A stretch of 64,000 nucleotides of DNA from Legionella bozemanae (GCF_001648595.1 NZ_LBAW01000001.1:230412-294411), one strand, 5' to 3'; shown: positions 35,105 to 44,982, counted from the first letter of the stretch. Numbers and translations are program-made. Notes: generated from the letters alone by a model not told the origin.

Positions 35105-35767
35105 TTACCAAACTCTAGCCAATAACTGCCTATACCCAGTAATGACTTTATCCGCAATTAAAAATTGATATGTGTCATAGGTTGTCGTCAAACCAATTAC
35201 TTGCATCCCTGCCGCTTTAGCTGCTTTGACTCCATGGAGTGTGTCTTCGATTACCAAACAACGTCCAGGAGCAACATTTAAACGTTTTGCAGTGAGTAAA
35301 TAACCTTCAGGAGATGGCTTTCCGCTTTGTACATCTTCCGTTGTCACAATAGCATCAAAATAAGCATGTAATTTTCCTTGCCTTACTCTAGAGAGTACCG
35401 CGTTAATTTCACTACAACTGGAGCCACTACAAATGGCAATTTTATTAATTTTAGGAGCAATTTTAAAAATAAATTGTTCAAAATCTACAATCAGAGGTAA
35501 GGAATCTCGATTATTAATGATATTAATGTAAGCACTCGCTTTTTGTTGAATCAAATGCTTGATTTCTCTTTCCGTACAACGAACTCCCTCATTGCACAAT
35601 AACCTTGGGAACATATCTTTATCAGAAAACCCCAAGTATTTTTTTATATATTCACAATAGCTTAGAGTTATTCCTAATGACTTAAGCACATAACAGCATG
35701 CTTCATAGTGAATAGGTTCACTGTCTAAAATAACTCCATCAAAATCAAAAATAATCGCATCATACAT
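35105..35767 (-). CDS. HAD-superfamily phosphatase/beta-phosphoglucomutase-like
   Basis: 220 residues. Motif I is DFDGVILDSE (nucleophile Asp8), with a helical cap (~15-80), motif II CSGSS, motif III Lys in SGKPSPEGY, and motif IV EDTLHGVKAAKAAGM. This is the subfamily IA pattern of phosphoglycolate phosphatase and beta-phosphoglucomutase. All catalytic residues are present. The substrate is unknown; context gives no help. Confidence 0.9.
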   Translation of the reverse strand: MYDAIIFDFDGVILDSEPIHYEACCYVLKSLGITLSYCEYIKKYLGFSDKDMFPRLLCNEGVRCTEREIKHLIQQKASAYINIINNRDSLPLIVDFEQFIFKIAPKINKIAICSGSSCSEINAVLSRVRQGKLHAYFDAIVTTEDVQSGKPSPEGYLLTAKRLNVAPGRCLVIEDTLHGVKAAKAAGMQVIGLTTTYDTYQFLIADKVITGYRQLLARVW

Positions 35768-35877
35768 AGTATTTCAGATCCATTTTATCCTGTTGTACTT
35801 TATAGGGAAATCGCTCATTTTTTACATTTACACCCTACATTAAAAATATAAATGCCTCTTTATGTTAAATGAAGGAA

Positions 35878-36780
35878 TCATAAAATAGTCACTAAACATT
35901 GATCTGCATGCAAAAGAACTTCTTTACCAAGAGGTAATACACATCGTCTAGGAAAATGTCCATAAGGAAAGTTTTTAATGCAGGGTACTTTAATACGCAA
36001 GGACCATTCTTCAATCACATCATCAACAATCCCATCACGCTCCGGAAAATACTTCGCAACACACCGAACAAACTGCCCAAAAATCACACCATTAACTTCA
36101 CTAAAAACCCCCGCCATATCAAGCTGCGATAAACGGCTATCCACTTGATAAGGCTCTGCACCTACGTCTTCTAATAATAAAATACAGTTTTTTACTTCGG
36201 GTTGATAAGGTGTCCCCATTAATGAAATCAACGCTTCCAAATTACCACCAACCAATCTGCCTTTGGCGATGCCTGGTTGCACTGTTTGACCTTCTTTTAT
36301 TTGATATGATCCTCCTGCAAGACAAGTCCATAGGGTCTTCTCAATTAAAGGATCAAGTGGACCGTCTCCTAAATCACCAAATACAAAACCTGTACAAGAA
36401 ATCATTCTGGTTTTCTTAAGTAAAGCCACTTGTAAGGCGGTAGTATCACTAAACCCGCTTAAATATTTGGGTCGAGTTCGAATAAGATCATAATCAAGAA
36501 GAGGGATTATTCGTTGCGCTCCATAACCACCGGCAATCGCCATGATCACTTTAACCTCATCATCCATAAAAAAATCCATGACGTCTCTTGCCCGAAACTC
36601 ATCCTCTCCAGCTAAAAAACGATCCGTAGCATGCACATGTTGTCCCAGCTTCACTTGAAACCCTTTTTGCTGCAAATAAGCAATACCGACTTCCAATATG
36701 CCAGGAATCATAGGACTTGATGGAGTAACCAGCCCAATAGTATCTCCAGGTTTTAATGGTTCAGGGTAAAGGTAATGCAT
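35878..36780 (-). CDS. Muramoyl-tetrapeptide LD-carboxypeptidase (family S66)
   Basis: About 300 residues from the ATG at 36780, which has GGAG 7 bases upstream; a longer reading from a TTG at 36807 is unlikely. S66 motifs are PGDTIGLVTPSSP at the start, AGGYGAQRIIPLLD near residue 80, and GFSDTTALQVAL near 105 (catalytic Ser). The Glu and His of the triad fall in LLLEDVGAEPYQVDSRL and NFPYGHFPRR. The enzyme trims the terminal D-Ala from muropeptides in the cytoplasm during wall recycling. Confidence 0.9.
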   Translation of the reverse strand: MHYLYPEPLKPGDTIGLVTPSSPMIPGILEVGIAYLQQKGFQVKLGQHVHATDRFLAGEDEFRARDVMDFFMDDEVKVIMAIAGGYGAQRIIPLLDYDLIRTRPKYLSGFSDTTALQVALLKKTRMISCTGFVFGDLGDGPLDPLIEKTLWTCLAGGSYQIKEGQTVQPGIAKGRLVGGNLEALISLMGTPYQPEVKNCILLLEDVGAEPYQVDSRLSQLDMAGVFSEVNGVIFGQFVRCVAKYFPERDGIVDDVIEEWSLRIKVPCIKNFPYGHFPRRCVLPLGKEVLLHADQCLVTIL

Positions 36781-37029
36781 CCTTAGTCTCCAGTGGGCTT
36801 CCTTCAATGCTACTTATACGATTATTTTGCTAATTCTAATAACCAAAAAATAATACTTTGTTTTTTTCAATCAATCGAGCCTGATTTTGATAAACTTGAC
36901 AAAGCAGGAAGATGAACCAAAATTTAAGAACCATAAAAGGAATTATTTTGATGTTATGAAAAAACATCCATACCTAGCTGAAATTTATCATCTGCAAACA
37001 ACTCATTGCCCCAAAAAAAAGGAGCTCTC

Positions 37030-37158
37030 ATGCTGGTCAAGAAAACCAGGCAAGCAAACTCCAAAAGTCGTCATTTTAAAAAATGTGTTATTTTTCCTGT
37101 GATTGTATGGTCACAGAGTTTAAATGGAGAAAATTATGGCTACTTCAAAAAAACCTGA
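37030..37158 (+). CDS. Possible 42-residue small ORF overlapping the nitroreductase start
   Basis: ATG at 37030 has a near-perfect ribosome binding site (AAGGAG, 5 bases upstream). It encodes 42 residues beginning MLVKKTRQANSKSRHFKK, basic then hydrophobic, and stops 23 bases inside the nitroreductase gene in another frame. It could be a small protein or a coupling leader. No family is recognised. Confidence 0.35.
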   Translation: MLVKKTRQANSKSRHFKKCVIFPVIVWSQSLNGENYGYFKKT

Positions 37159-37741
37159 GGAAGAAAAAGCCCTAATGCGCGAAGTTGAAATAATTTATAA
37201 ACGCCGATCCATACGAAATTACACGTCACAAAAACTTGATCGGACAACTATTAACTCATTACTTGATGCCGCAGTTCAAGCGCCTACTGCCATGCAGGAA
37301 GAACCATGGTCTTTTGCTGTAATTCAAGATCAGGATACCCTGGATCGTTTATCAGACAGCGTGAAAGCACTTATTTACACAGAATCCCTTAATTATTCAA
37401 AAATACAGATGAGATATCTGCAAGAACTTATAAATGATCCTGATTTTCATGCATTTTATAATGCAAGCACCCTCATCATTATTTACAGCAAATATCATGG
37501 ACATTTTGTAACTGCTGATTGTTGGTTGGCAGCTGAAAACTTAATACTCGCAGCTTGTGCCCATGGACTTGGTACCTGTGTTATTGGGCTTGCAGTTTCG
37601 GCTTTGAATACTCCTGAATGGAAAACAAAATTGAATATTCCCTCTGATATAACAGCAATTGCACCCATTATTGTAGGGGTCCCAGCCGTCACTCAACCAG
37701 TAGTGCCTCGTAAATTACCAGAAGTTCTCATATGGAAATAA
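37136..37741 (+). CDS. Nitroreductase family FMN oxidoreductase
   Basis: 201 residues from the ATG at 37136, which has GGAG 8 bases upstream. The FMN-binding N-terminal motif YKRRSIRNYTSQKLD, then DAAVQAPTAMQEEPW, the middle NASTLIIIY and the C-terminal APIIVGVPA are those of nitroreductase-type flavoproteins. ADCWLAAENLILAACAHGLGTCVIGLA is the conserved helix of this family. Likely an NAD(P)H-dependent reductase of nitro- or quinone-type compounds, cytoplasmic and dimeric. Confidence 0.9.
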   Translation: MATSKKPEEEKALMREVEIIYKRRSIRNYTSQKLDRTTINSLLDAAVQAPTAMQEEPWSFAVIQDQDTLDRLSDSVKALIYTESLNYSKIQMRYLQELINDPDFHAFYNASTLIIIYSKYHGHFVTADCWLAAENLILAACAHGLGTCVIGLAVSALNTPEWKTKLNIPSDITAIAPIIVGVPAVTQPVVPRKLPEVLIWK

Positions 37742-37766
37742 AAACATAACCAAGGAACGCAAAAAT

Positions 37767-37811
37767 ATGAAAAAAAATCTACTTCTATTCTTATTGTTGG
37801 GTCCCAAATAA
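37767..37811 (+). pseudogene. Truncated signal-peptide start (14 codons)
   Basis: AAGGA is followed by an ATG and MKKNLLLFLLLGPK, then a stop. It reads as the beginning of a signal peptide cut short. It is probably the leftover of an exported-protein gene; the next ~125 bases show no continuation. Confidence 0.3.
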
Positions 37812-37939
37812 CAGACTTTTAAAAGCCCCTGTAAGCTTAATTTATTAGAAGATCTTTCCCAAATAATACATAAAAAAGCGATAAAATATATCTAAGCCAT
37901 AAGGTAACATGCGCAAAAATTCAAAATAACACTTGAAAT

Positions 37940-38977
37940 TTAAATCTTATCTTTGCTTGCCCAAAGCACAGAAAAATGGCAGATCATAACGCATACGAAT
38001 CCTACAAGACCGCCCAATATAACGTGAGTAAAGCGTTCTGAAGCAACACTAATTGAATGAGTCGCCAATATCACAGCTGTTGTAACAAAGAAACACCGAA
38101 AAGTATATGCAACCGCATAACGACGAAAAGTCACTAAAGTTAAAAAAACCCCACACACGGTAAACGTCAAATCAAAAGGAGTATTAGGAATAAATTGAGC
38201 AAATAAAATACCTAATGGAACACCGATGGATACACCTGTAACGCGTTGACGCAATTTTTGTGGTGTTGTCGTTATGTTACCGGTAACAACACTTGCCGCC
38301 CCCCAAATCATCCATTGCCCGTTTTCCATTTGAAAATACTCAACTAAAAATGCAGAAATAAAAACAGCAAGTGCCATAGCGATCATGCTTTCAATATAGG
38401 GATTTTGTTCGCCAAAATCATCTAAGCCTCCTAATCGCAAGGGATGATAATATGTGACACGTTTTTTATAAAATGCGCTTATTTTATCAATCTGTGCTAT
38501 CAATAAAGTAGGGATCAATGCAAACACTAAATAAGGCAAGAATTGAGGTGCTTGATAAAACATTGTTGCAGGCTTAGTCTCCGCTGCAAACTCAGTAGCA
38601 AGAATAATGGCAGGAATAAAAGTCCAGCTTCCCAATGGACGTAACTTCTCTCCCTTTATTGTAACCCAGATCACAGTCGTTGCCGCCAGGGAGCATGAAA
38701 CAACAAAAAGAACCGGCTGAAGTTGAGTTAAAAAGAGCAAATAAAACATCGCAATAATCATACTGCCATGGAGTAACACACCTAATGCTGTCAGCTGCAA
38801 TCGTTCCTCTACAATTAGAGTTGCCATAGTTAAAACAGAAGACTGGAGCCAACGGGGATTATTGGTCGTTAAATACAGAAATGCGAAAGGTAATAATACG
38901 ATAATACCTCTTAACAAAGGCCATATCAGGATCTCATCTTTTAATGTTTGTATTGCTTTAGAAATAACCTGCATCAA
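37940..38977 (-). CDS. FUSC family membrane transporter
   Basis: 345 residues with about 9-10 hydrophobic segments. Segments IIVLLPFAFLYLTTNNPRWLQSSVLTMATLIV and WMIWGAASVVTGNITTTPQKLRQRVTGVSIGVPLG match the FUSC/aromatic acid exporter family; the second carries the conserved helix after which the protein turns cytoplasmic. These are proton-driven exporters of fusaric or hydroxybenzoic acids. Only one half of a full AaeB-type protein is present. Its ATG overlaps the stop of the isochorismatase-like gene by four bases, so both are one operon. Confidence 0.82.
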   Translation of the reverse strand: MMQVISKAIQTLKDEILIWPLLRGIIVLLPFAFLYLTTNNPRWLQSSVLTMATLIVEERLQLTALGVLLHGSMIIAMFYLLFLTQLQPVLFVVSCSLAATTVIWVTIKGEKLRPLGSWTFIPAIILATEFAAETKPATMFYQAPQFLPYLVFALIPTLLIAQIDKISAFYKKRVTYYHPLRLGGLDDFGEQNPYIESMIAMALAVFISAFLVEYFQMENGQWMIWGAASVVTGNITTTPQKLRQRVTGVSIGVPLGILFAQFIPNTPFDLTFTVCGVFLTLVTFRRYAVAYTFRCFFVTTAVILATHSISVASERFTHVILGGLVGFVCVMICHFSVLWASKDKI

Positions 38978-39546
38978 ATACCTTTTAATTCACTTACCGT
39001 TACTATTTGTGCTATTTTCTCCATTAATTGGATGGAAGATTGATGTTCCTCCTGATTAGCCGCTGCACAAATATCTTCAACAATACAGACCTTATAATCA
39101 CGATCATGGGCATCGCGAGCCGTGCTTTGCACTGCCCAAGAAGTACTTACTCCTCCTATAATAAGTCGTTCAATTTGATTTGCTCGTAATGCAGCATCAA
39201 GTGCAGTTCCATAAAAGGCACTAATTCGTGGTTTCACAATGACTAAACTATCGCCAATTTGCAATTCCGGGTGAAATTCAGTTCCTTCAGAGCCTAACTG
39301 AAGTGCTCCCAATTGATGAACTTTACCAAAGATAGGGGAGTGTTTCGGTTGCTCGATATAATGTGCACTAAAACCCACTTTAACCATTATGGCTAACCAA
39401 TTTTTTAATTGTGCAATCTCCAGGACCTTATTTACCTTTTTAATTACATCACGCTCCTGGGCATGTGAAGCGGAACGCGCGATTTTGCCTTGAGGGTGCA
39501 TGATATCAATAATATAATCCAGACCTATAAATGCAGTGCACATCAT
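38974..39546 (-). CDS. Isochorismatase-superfamily protein lacking the nucleophilic Cys
   Basis: About 190 residues from the ATG at 39546, which has GGAGG 8 bases upstream. Asp10 (FIGLDYIID) and Lys105 (VKPRISAFYGT) of the Asp-Lys-Cys triad are present, but the third motif reads GGVSTSWAVQSTARDAHDRDY: Ala138 stands where nicotinamidase-type hydrolases have Cys. True isochorismatases also lack Cys, so a Cys-independent hydrolase is possible, as is a non-catalytic protein. It is translationally coupled to the FUSC exporter, which suggests handling of a small aromatic acid (inferred). Confidence 0.82.
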   Translation of the reverse strand: MMCTAFIGLDYIIDIMHPQGKIARSASHAQERDVIKKVNKVLEIAQLKNWLAIMVKVGFSAHYIEQPKHSPIFGKVHQLGALQLGSEGTEFHPELQIGDSLVIVKPRISAFYGTALDAALRANQIERLIIGGVSTSWAVQSTARDAHDRDYKVCIVEDICAAANQEEHQSSIQLMEKIAQIVTVSELKGI

Positions 39547-39615
39547 GGTATTTACCTCCATCAAATACTTTCTGTGTAATAATAATTAGAGCTGATGCCT
39601 GGGAATAAAAATCTA

Positions 39616-40035
39616 CTAATACTCTAGTTTTTTTATTAAATAACAACCTATAGAATGATTCGCATGATTGGGTCGTTCATACTCTATCGAAAAACCCAAT
39701 TTTTGGTACCAAGCACATGCCGGCCAATCTTTTAAAGTAAAAACAGTCATCATGTTACATCCCTTATGCTTCGCCCATTCTTCTGCTTTTGCAAGTAGTG
39801 CTTTTCCATATCCTTGATTCCGGAATCGTTCATCGACCCACAAACCGCCAATTTCAGCTGGACCAAAATTATCAAACCCAGAGATTGCCGCAATAATATG
39901 GTGATGCTCATCATATGCTGCATAAAAATAGCCACCGGTGCTTGCAAAACCAAATTGGGCCGCGTAATGATCAATCCCCTTGCAAATGGCGCCGTGATCG
40001 TCTTCACTTGGATTTTCTATAAAAACTATTGGATT
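39616..40035 (-). CDS. GNAT acetyltransferase
   Basis: 139 residues from the ATG at 40035 with AGGA 9 bases upstream; a longer frame opens at 40080. The acetyl-CoA site is RFRNQGYGKALLAKAEEWAK (Q-x-x-G-x-G/A) near residue 75, preceded by EIGGLWVDE and followed by DWPACAWYQKLGFSIEYERP. It is a simple single-domain member of unknown substrate. The gene stands alone. Confidence 0.88.
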   Translation of the reverse strand, partial: NPIVFIENPSEDDHGAICKGIDHYAAQFGFASTGGYFYAAYDEHHHIIAAISGFDNFGPAEIGGLWVDERFRNQGYGKALLAKAEEWAKHKGCNMMTVFTLKDWPACAWYQKLGFSIEYERPNHANHSIGCYLIKKLEY

Positions 40036-40327
40036 CATTTTATTAATTCCTAATACATTCTTTTCTACCCATTGATTCATATGGGAAAATCATTCCCTTT
40101 ATATTGTTCTTCTGCAATAAATCAGAGATAATTTCACCAATTATCAAAGAGTAATGATTTAATTATGCCAAATAAATATACAAAAAAGAACAATTGTGAT
40201 CTCCCACAATACAATAGCGATTCCTGAAAAATTCGGTTAATTCTGTACATTTCAGCTCAATAGGCAATAGAAGATATCAACCTAGAATAACAACTGGAAA
40301 GAGACGAGTTTAGAAAGGACGACTTTT

Positions 40328-41281
40328 ATGCAATGGAAAGGAATACTGCATTTTTATTTTAGCTTAGTATGCTTCTTGGCCGCTTCATCAGCGCTGGCTT
40401 ATGATGAACCAGTTGTTAATCTGGGTTATACCAGTTTTTATGATGGAAGCCCTCCTTCTGGCCCGGGTTTTTATTTTCAAGATTATTTTCAATACTATAC
40501 TTCCAATCGTTTTAATGATAACAAGGGCAATAAGCTTCCGCTGCCACGTACTGAACTTGATGTTGTTGCAAATGTGACCCAGTTTATCTATGTAACAACA
40601 AAAAAAATTTTCGGAGCTAATTTAGGTTTTTCCGCACTATTACCCTGGGTAGTTAATGATCGTGTAGACGACGGATTGGGAAATACCGTATTAAAAGCTG
40701 AAAATGGGCCTGGGGATTTGTGGGTCGGACCTGCGCTGCAGTTTGACCCCATTATGCGCAAAGATGGAAAAGGGCCTTTATTTGTCTCTCGCCTTGAACT
40801 GGATATCATTGCCCCAATAGGACGATACAGCAGCATCAATGCAATTAATGCCAGTAGCCACTTTTGGTCTTTAAACCCCTACTGGGCTTTTACGTTTTGG
40901 ATGACTCCTAAATGGTCCACTGCTGCACGACTGCATTATCTGTGGAATGGTGTCAATCATAGCCCCAATGTTTCCTTTGGTCCCAATGTTCGCTCCACTC
41001 AGGCAGGACAGGCTATTTTTGCAGATATTGCTGTAGGTTATGCAATAATTGAAAAGTGGACAGTGGGTGTGAACGGCTATTTTTTCAATCAAATCACCGA
41101 TACCCTGGTAAACGGAGTCGCCGTCCCAAATCGCAAGGAAAGTATATGGGCGATTGGTCCAGGGATGGTTTACAGTCTTAGCAAAAATCATTTTATCTTT
41201 TTAAACGTTTACTCTGAGCAAGATGCCAGAAATCGCCCCCAAGGTACAAATGGAATACTGCGTTTTGTGGCTCATTTTTAA
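40328..41281 (+). CDS. Outer-membrane beta-barrel protein of the phenol MetA-pathway family
   Basis: 317 residues. The signal peptide (1-24) ends SSALA-YDEP. Repeated amphipathic beta strands (RTELDVVANVTQFIYVT, LFVSRLELDIIAPIG, WSTAARLHYLWNG) follow, and the chain ends in ...LRFVAHF, the C-terminal aromatic of outer-membrane barrels. The spacing GPGDLWVGPALQFDP and SSHFWSLNPYWAFTFWMTPKW fit the MetA-pathway/SphA-like porin family, whose members are linked to uptake of aromatic compounds or lipids. It is separated by ~300 bases from upstream genes. Ligand unknown. Confidence 0.85.
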   Translation: MQWKGILHFYFSLVCFLAASSALAYDEPVVNLGYTSFYDGSPPSGPGFYFQDYFQYYTSNRFNDNKGNKLPLPRTELDVVANVTQFIYVTTKKIFGANLGFSALLPWVVNDRVDDGLGNTVLKAENGPGDLWVGPALQFDPIMRKDGKGPLFVSRLELDIIAPIGRYSSINAINASSHFWSLNPYWAFTFWMTPKWSTAARLHYLWNGVNHSPNVSFGPNVRSTQAGQAIFADIAVGYAIIEKWTVGVNGYFFNQITDTLVNGVAVPNRKESIWAIGPGMVYSLSKNHFIFLNVYSEQDARNRPQGTNGILRFVAHF

Positions 41282-41311
41282 TATACCCTTGCGTGGAGAA
41301 CAATTACTTTA

Positions 41312-41345
41312 AAATCCTGGGATTCGCTTCGTTGCACCCAAGCTA
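41312..41345. repeat. Single arm of the 'tagcctgggtgcagcg' repeat
   Basis: 'aatcctgggattcgcttcgt' and following 'tgcacccaagcta' match the right half of the palindrome at 2808-2887. No left half is present. It sits between the barrel gene and the convergent 5-oxoprolinase gene. Confidence 0.6.
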
Positions 41346-41355
41346 CAATTAGGTA

Positions 41356-44300
41356 TTAGCTCAGGCTCCCATGTAAATGTTTACCGTACCCCCCACCTCC
41401 AGGTGTTTCAATAATGAACACATCACCTGGATGCATTTCTATACGTGCACAACTTCCCAATTCTTCTACTTGGCCATTTGCACGTTGAACCCAATTGTGC
41501 CCAGGCTTACCCGAAGCACCTCCTTGCATCCCATAGGGAGGAATGACACGATGACTGGAGATAATATTTACGATCATCTTCTCTAAAAAACGAATCCGTC
41601 GAACGACACCGTCCCCGCCGCCATGCAAACCGTCCCCCCCGCTTCCTTTGCGAATGGAAAATTGTTCTAGAAGAATTGGAAAACGCAATTCTAAGATTTC
41701 TGGATCGGTAAGATAGGTATTGGTCATATGTGTATGAACTGCAGAAGCCCCATCAAAATCAGGCCCAGCTCCGGCTCCGCCACAAATTGTTTCATAATAT
41801 TGATACTTTTTATTGCCAAAAGTGACATTATTACATGTTCCTTGGGATGCAGCGACCACTCCTAATGCACCAAACAAGGTATCAACAATGCATTGGGACG
41901 TTTCAACGTTACCCGCAACAACCGCAGCGGGATAGCTGGGATTTAAAATGCTGTTTTCAGGGATAACGAGCTCAATCGGTACAAAACAACCACTATTTAA
42001 CGGAATATTTTCAGCAATCAGACAGCGCAGAACATATAAAACAGCAGCCTTACAAATCGCCGTGGGCGCATTAAAATTACCTGGGTGTTGTTTGCAACTG
42101 CCAGTAAAATCAATGTGCATCCGTTTTGTTTGTTTATTAATACTCAATGCGACTTTAATTTGGCTCCCATCATCTAATGCATAAGTAAAATGACCATTCC
42201 CCAGCTTACCCAATAAGCGTTCTACTGATGAAGTCGCATTATCACGTACGTGTTTCATATAAGCATGCACTACGTCCCAACCAAACTGTATAATTAAATC
42301 CAATAAACTCTGCACACCAGAAGCATTTGCTGCAATTTGTGCTTTGAAATCCTCTAAGTTTTGATGGGGATTACGCGCTGGATATTCCGCTTTGGTAAGC
42401 AAGTTTAATGTCGCCTTTTCTAAAAAACGACCTTGATCCATGATTTTAAAATTATTGATCAGTACCCCTTCTTCCTCGACAATTTTGCTTTCTGCAGGGA
42501 TGGATCCCGGGGTAATTCCGCCAATATCTGCATGATGTCCGCGTGAACCAACTAGAAATAACAAATTGCTTCCTTGTTTATCAAAAACTGGAGTGATCAA
42601 AGTAATATCGGGTAAATGGGTTCCACCGTTATAAGGCGCATTTAAAACATATACATCGTTCGGATGAATTTGCGGATTGTTTTTTAATATGGATTTCACG
42701 CTTTCGCTCATTGAGCCTAGATGCACCGGAATATGAGGTGCATTGGCAACGAGTTCGCCCTGCTCGTCAAAAATAGCACAGGAAAAATCAAGACGTTCTT
42801 TAATATTAACCGAGCTTGCTGTTTTACGTAGAACCTCCCCCATTTGCTCCGCGATGCTCATGAAGCGATTATTAAATATCTCCAACATGGCAGGATCAAC
42901 TCGAGTCGTTACTTTTTTAGCAGCCAGAGTTTGATATCGTGTTAATAATAAGTATTTTTGTGCAGTCACCTCAGCTTGCCAACCCGGTTCCACAATAGTA
43001 GTCGCATTCGCTTCGATGATTACGGCACAACCGTGAATGCAATCCCCAGGAATTAATTCATCTCGATCATACACTGACGCTTTATGGTAGGAGCCCTGAG
43101 TAAAAATTTTCACTGCTTCACGTTGCGGAATTTTATGTTCAGGGCGATGTTGGGACGCTTCTTCAGTCAATTCAATCGACGTTTTACTGGGAACGGCACA
43201 TTCTATAGAAATTGCTTCAACAATCAGTGCTTTTCTGGATGAAGCGAATCCAAACGTTTTACGATGTTGTTCCATAAATGTCTGCCGCATGGATTTAATA
43301 GTTCCAAATGCAACAAGTAATGTAGTATCTGAGCCTTCATAACGTAAGTGCACTTGCCGTTTGCATGTCATCGCTTTATTAGTTAATCCCTGGGATTTTA
43401 ATGCGCCATGAGCTTTTTTCTCTATTTTTTCAAAATTTGGACGTAAAAGAGCAAGAATGCCTCGCTGCAATGCTTTTTCAATTGCTTGTTCATGCATGAC
43501 GCTGACTTCTGCCAATCCCATTCCATACGCAGAAAGCACACCTGCCAAGGGATGAATTAATATCTTTTTGATTCCTAAATTATCAGCAACCATACATGCA
43601 TGCTGCCCTGCTGCTCCGCCAAAACAATTTAAGACATACTGCCTCACATCATAACCACGTTGTATGGAAATTTTTTTTATCGCATTCGCCATATTCTCCA
43701 CTGCGATGTTGAGGTAACCTTCAGCAACCTCTTCAACCGTTTTTCTACTTCCTGTTTCTTTTTGAATTTTTTTTGCTAAAGCCTGAAAATGTTCATTCAC
43801 TACGAGTACATCAATTTCTTGATTGGCTGCAGAACCAAAAATTTTAGGGAAAAACTGGGGCTGTATTTTGCCAAGCAGCACATTGCAATCGGTTATAGTG
43901 AGTGGACCACCACGACGATAACAGGCAGGGCCTGGATTTGCTCCTGCTGATTGAGGTCCTACAGCATAACGTTGACCATCAAAATTAAGAATCGACCCGC
44001 CCCCTGCTGCTATAGTATGGATCAACATCATTGGCGTGCGGATATGTACTCCACTAAACGTATAATCATAGCTGCGTTCGTATTCGCCTGCAAAATGAGA
44101 AACATCAGTTGATGTTCCTCCCATATCAAAACCAATAACCTGATTAAAACCAGCGGCTTGGCTGGTTTTAATCATACCAATCACTCCTCCTGCGGGACCT
44201 GAAAAAAGACTGTCTTTACCTTGAAAAAGTTTTGCATTCACCAATCCTCCATTAGATTGCATAAAAAACAACGGGATTTTTTCTAACTTATTTTGCAGAC

Positions 44301-44982
44301 TATGAATGTAGCGTTGTAACACTGGAGAAAGATAAGCATCAACAACAGTAGTCTCTCCACGGCTTACCAATTTCATTACGGGTACAACTTCATGACTTAC
44401 CGAAATTTGTGTGAATCCTATTACCTCGGCAATTTCCTTTAATTTTTTTTCATGCCGATTAAAGCGATAGGCATGCATCAATACGATAGCAAGCGTGCGA
44501 TATCCTTTAGCATAGGCTTGTTCCATTTTTTTTCGCGCCCCTTCTACATCTAAGGGTTTTAAGACAGTACCTTTTGCATCAACTCGTTCCTTAACTTCAA
44601 TCACTTCTTCATAAAGCAAGGGAGGTAATCTAATATTTAATGCAAAAAGTTCAGGACGATTTTGATATCCAATTCGCAAAGCATCAGCATAACCTTCAGT
44701 AATCACTAAAAGTACCTTCGCTCCCTTGCGCTCAAGTAGGGTATTCGTTGCTACGGTTGTTCCCATTTTAATGAATGCAATTTCATCTGCTGGAATAGCA
44801 GTACATTTGAGGATATCTTGAATACCCTGGATGGCCGCATCTGGATAGCGTTCAGGATTTTCAGAAAGTAATTTATGGCTGCTTACACGTCCTTCGGGAC
44901 TGCAGGCAACAACATCAGTGAACGTACCGCCTCTATCGATCCAAAACTCCCATTTATTTTTTTCCATTTTGCCTAAGTCCAT
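41356..44982 (-). CDS. 5-oxoprolinase (HyuA-HyuB fusion), ATP-dependent
   Basis: 1208 residues. The N-terminal HyuA half has WIDRGGTFTDVV near residue 13 and the actin-fold GFDMGGTSTDVSHF near 285; the C-terminal HyuB half (from about 690) has HLGSMSESV, LNAPYNGGTHLPDITLITPVF, GSRGHHADIGG and the Gly-rich GGGDGVVRRIRF and TPGGGGYGKH. This fused form is typical of 5-oxoprolinase, which hydrolyses 5-oxoproline to glutamate with ATP; related hydantoinases are usually split. Start is at 44982 or 44967. It faces away from a gamma-glutamyl gene pair 345 bases to the right. Confidence 0.9.
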   Translation of the reverse strand: MDLGKMEKNKWEFWIDRGGTFTDVVACSPEGRVSSHKLLSENPERYPDAAIQGIQDILKCTAIPADEIAFIKMGTTVATNTLLERKGAKVLLVITEGYADALRIGYQNRPELFALNIRLPPLLYEEVIEVKERVDAKGTVLKPLDVEGARKKMEQAYAKGYRTLAIVLMHAYRFNRHEKKLKEIAEVIGFTQISVSHEVVPVMKLVSRGETTVVDAYLSPVLQRYIHSLQNKLEKIPLFFMQSNGGLVNAKLFQGKDSLFSGPAGGVIGMIKTSQAAGFNQVIGFDMGGTSTDVSHFAGEYERSYDYTFSGVHIRTPMMLIHTIAAGGGSILNFDGQRYAVGPQSAGANPGPACYRRGGPLTITDCNVLLGKIQPQFFPKIFGSAANQEIDVLVVNEHFQALAKKIQKETGSRKTVEEVAEGYLNIAVENMANAIKKISIQRGYDVRQYVLNCFGGAAGQHACMVADNLGIKKILIHPLAGVLSAYGMGLAEVSVMHEQAIEKALQRGILALLRPNFEKIEKKAHGALKSQGLTNKAMTCKRQVHLRYEGSDTTLLVAFGTIKSMRQTFMEQHRKTFGFASSRKALIVEAISIECAVPSKTSIELTEEASQHRPEHKIPQREAVKIFTQGSYHKASVYDRDELIPGDCIHGCAVIIEANATTIVEPGWQAEVTAQKYLLLTRYQTLAAKKVTTRVDPAMLEIFNNRFMSIAEQMGEVLRKTASSVNIKERLDFSCAIFDEQGELVANAPHIPVHLGSMSESVKSILKNNPQIHPNDVYVLNAPYNGGTHLPDITLITPVFDKQGSNLLFLVGSRGHHADIGGITPGSIPAESKIVEEEGVLINNFKIMDQGRFLEKATLNLLTKAEYPARNPHQNLEDFKAQIAANASGVQSLLDLIIQFGWDVVHAYMKHVRDNATSSVERLLGKLGNGHFTYALDDGSQIKVALSINKQTKRMHIDFTGSCKQHPGNFNAPTAICKAAVLYVLRCLIAENIPLNSGCFVPIELVIPENSILNPSYPAAVVAGNVETSQCIVDTLFGALGVVAASQGTCNNVTFGNKKYQYYETICGGAGAGPDFDGASAVHTHMTNTYLTDPEILELRFPILLEQFSIRKGSGGDGLHGGGDGVVRRIRFLEKMIVNIISSHRVIPPYGMQGGASGKPGHNWVQRANGQVEELGSCARIEMHPGDVFIIETPGGGGYGKHLHGSLS

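Noticed and set aside
36887..37102. A 71-codon frame from a TTG before the nitroreductase gene
   Set aside because: No ribosome binding site and no protein-like pattern; the overlapping 42-codon frame at 37030 has a much better start.
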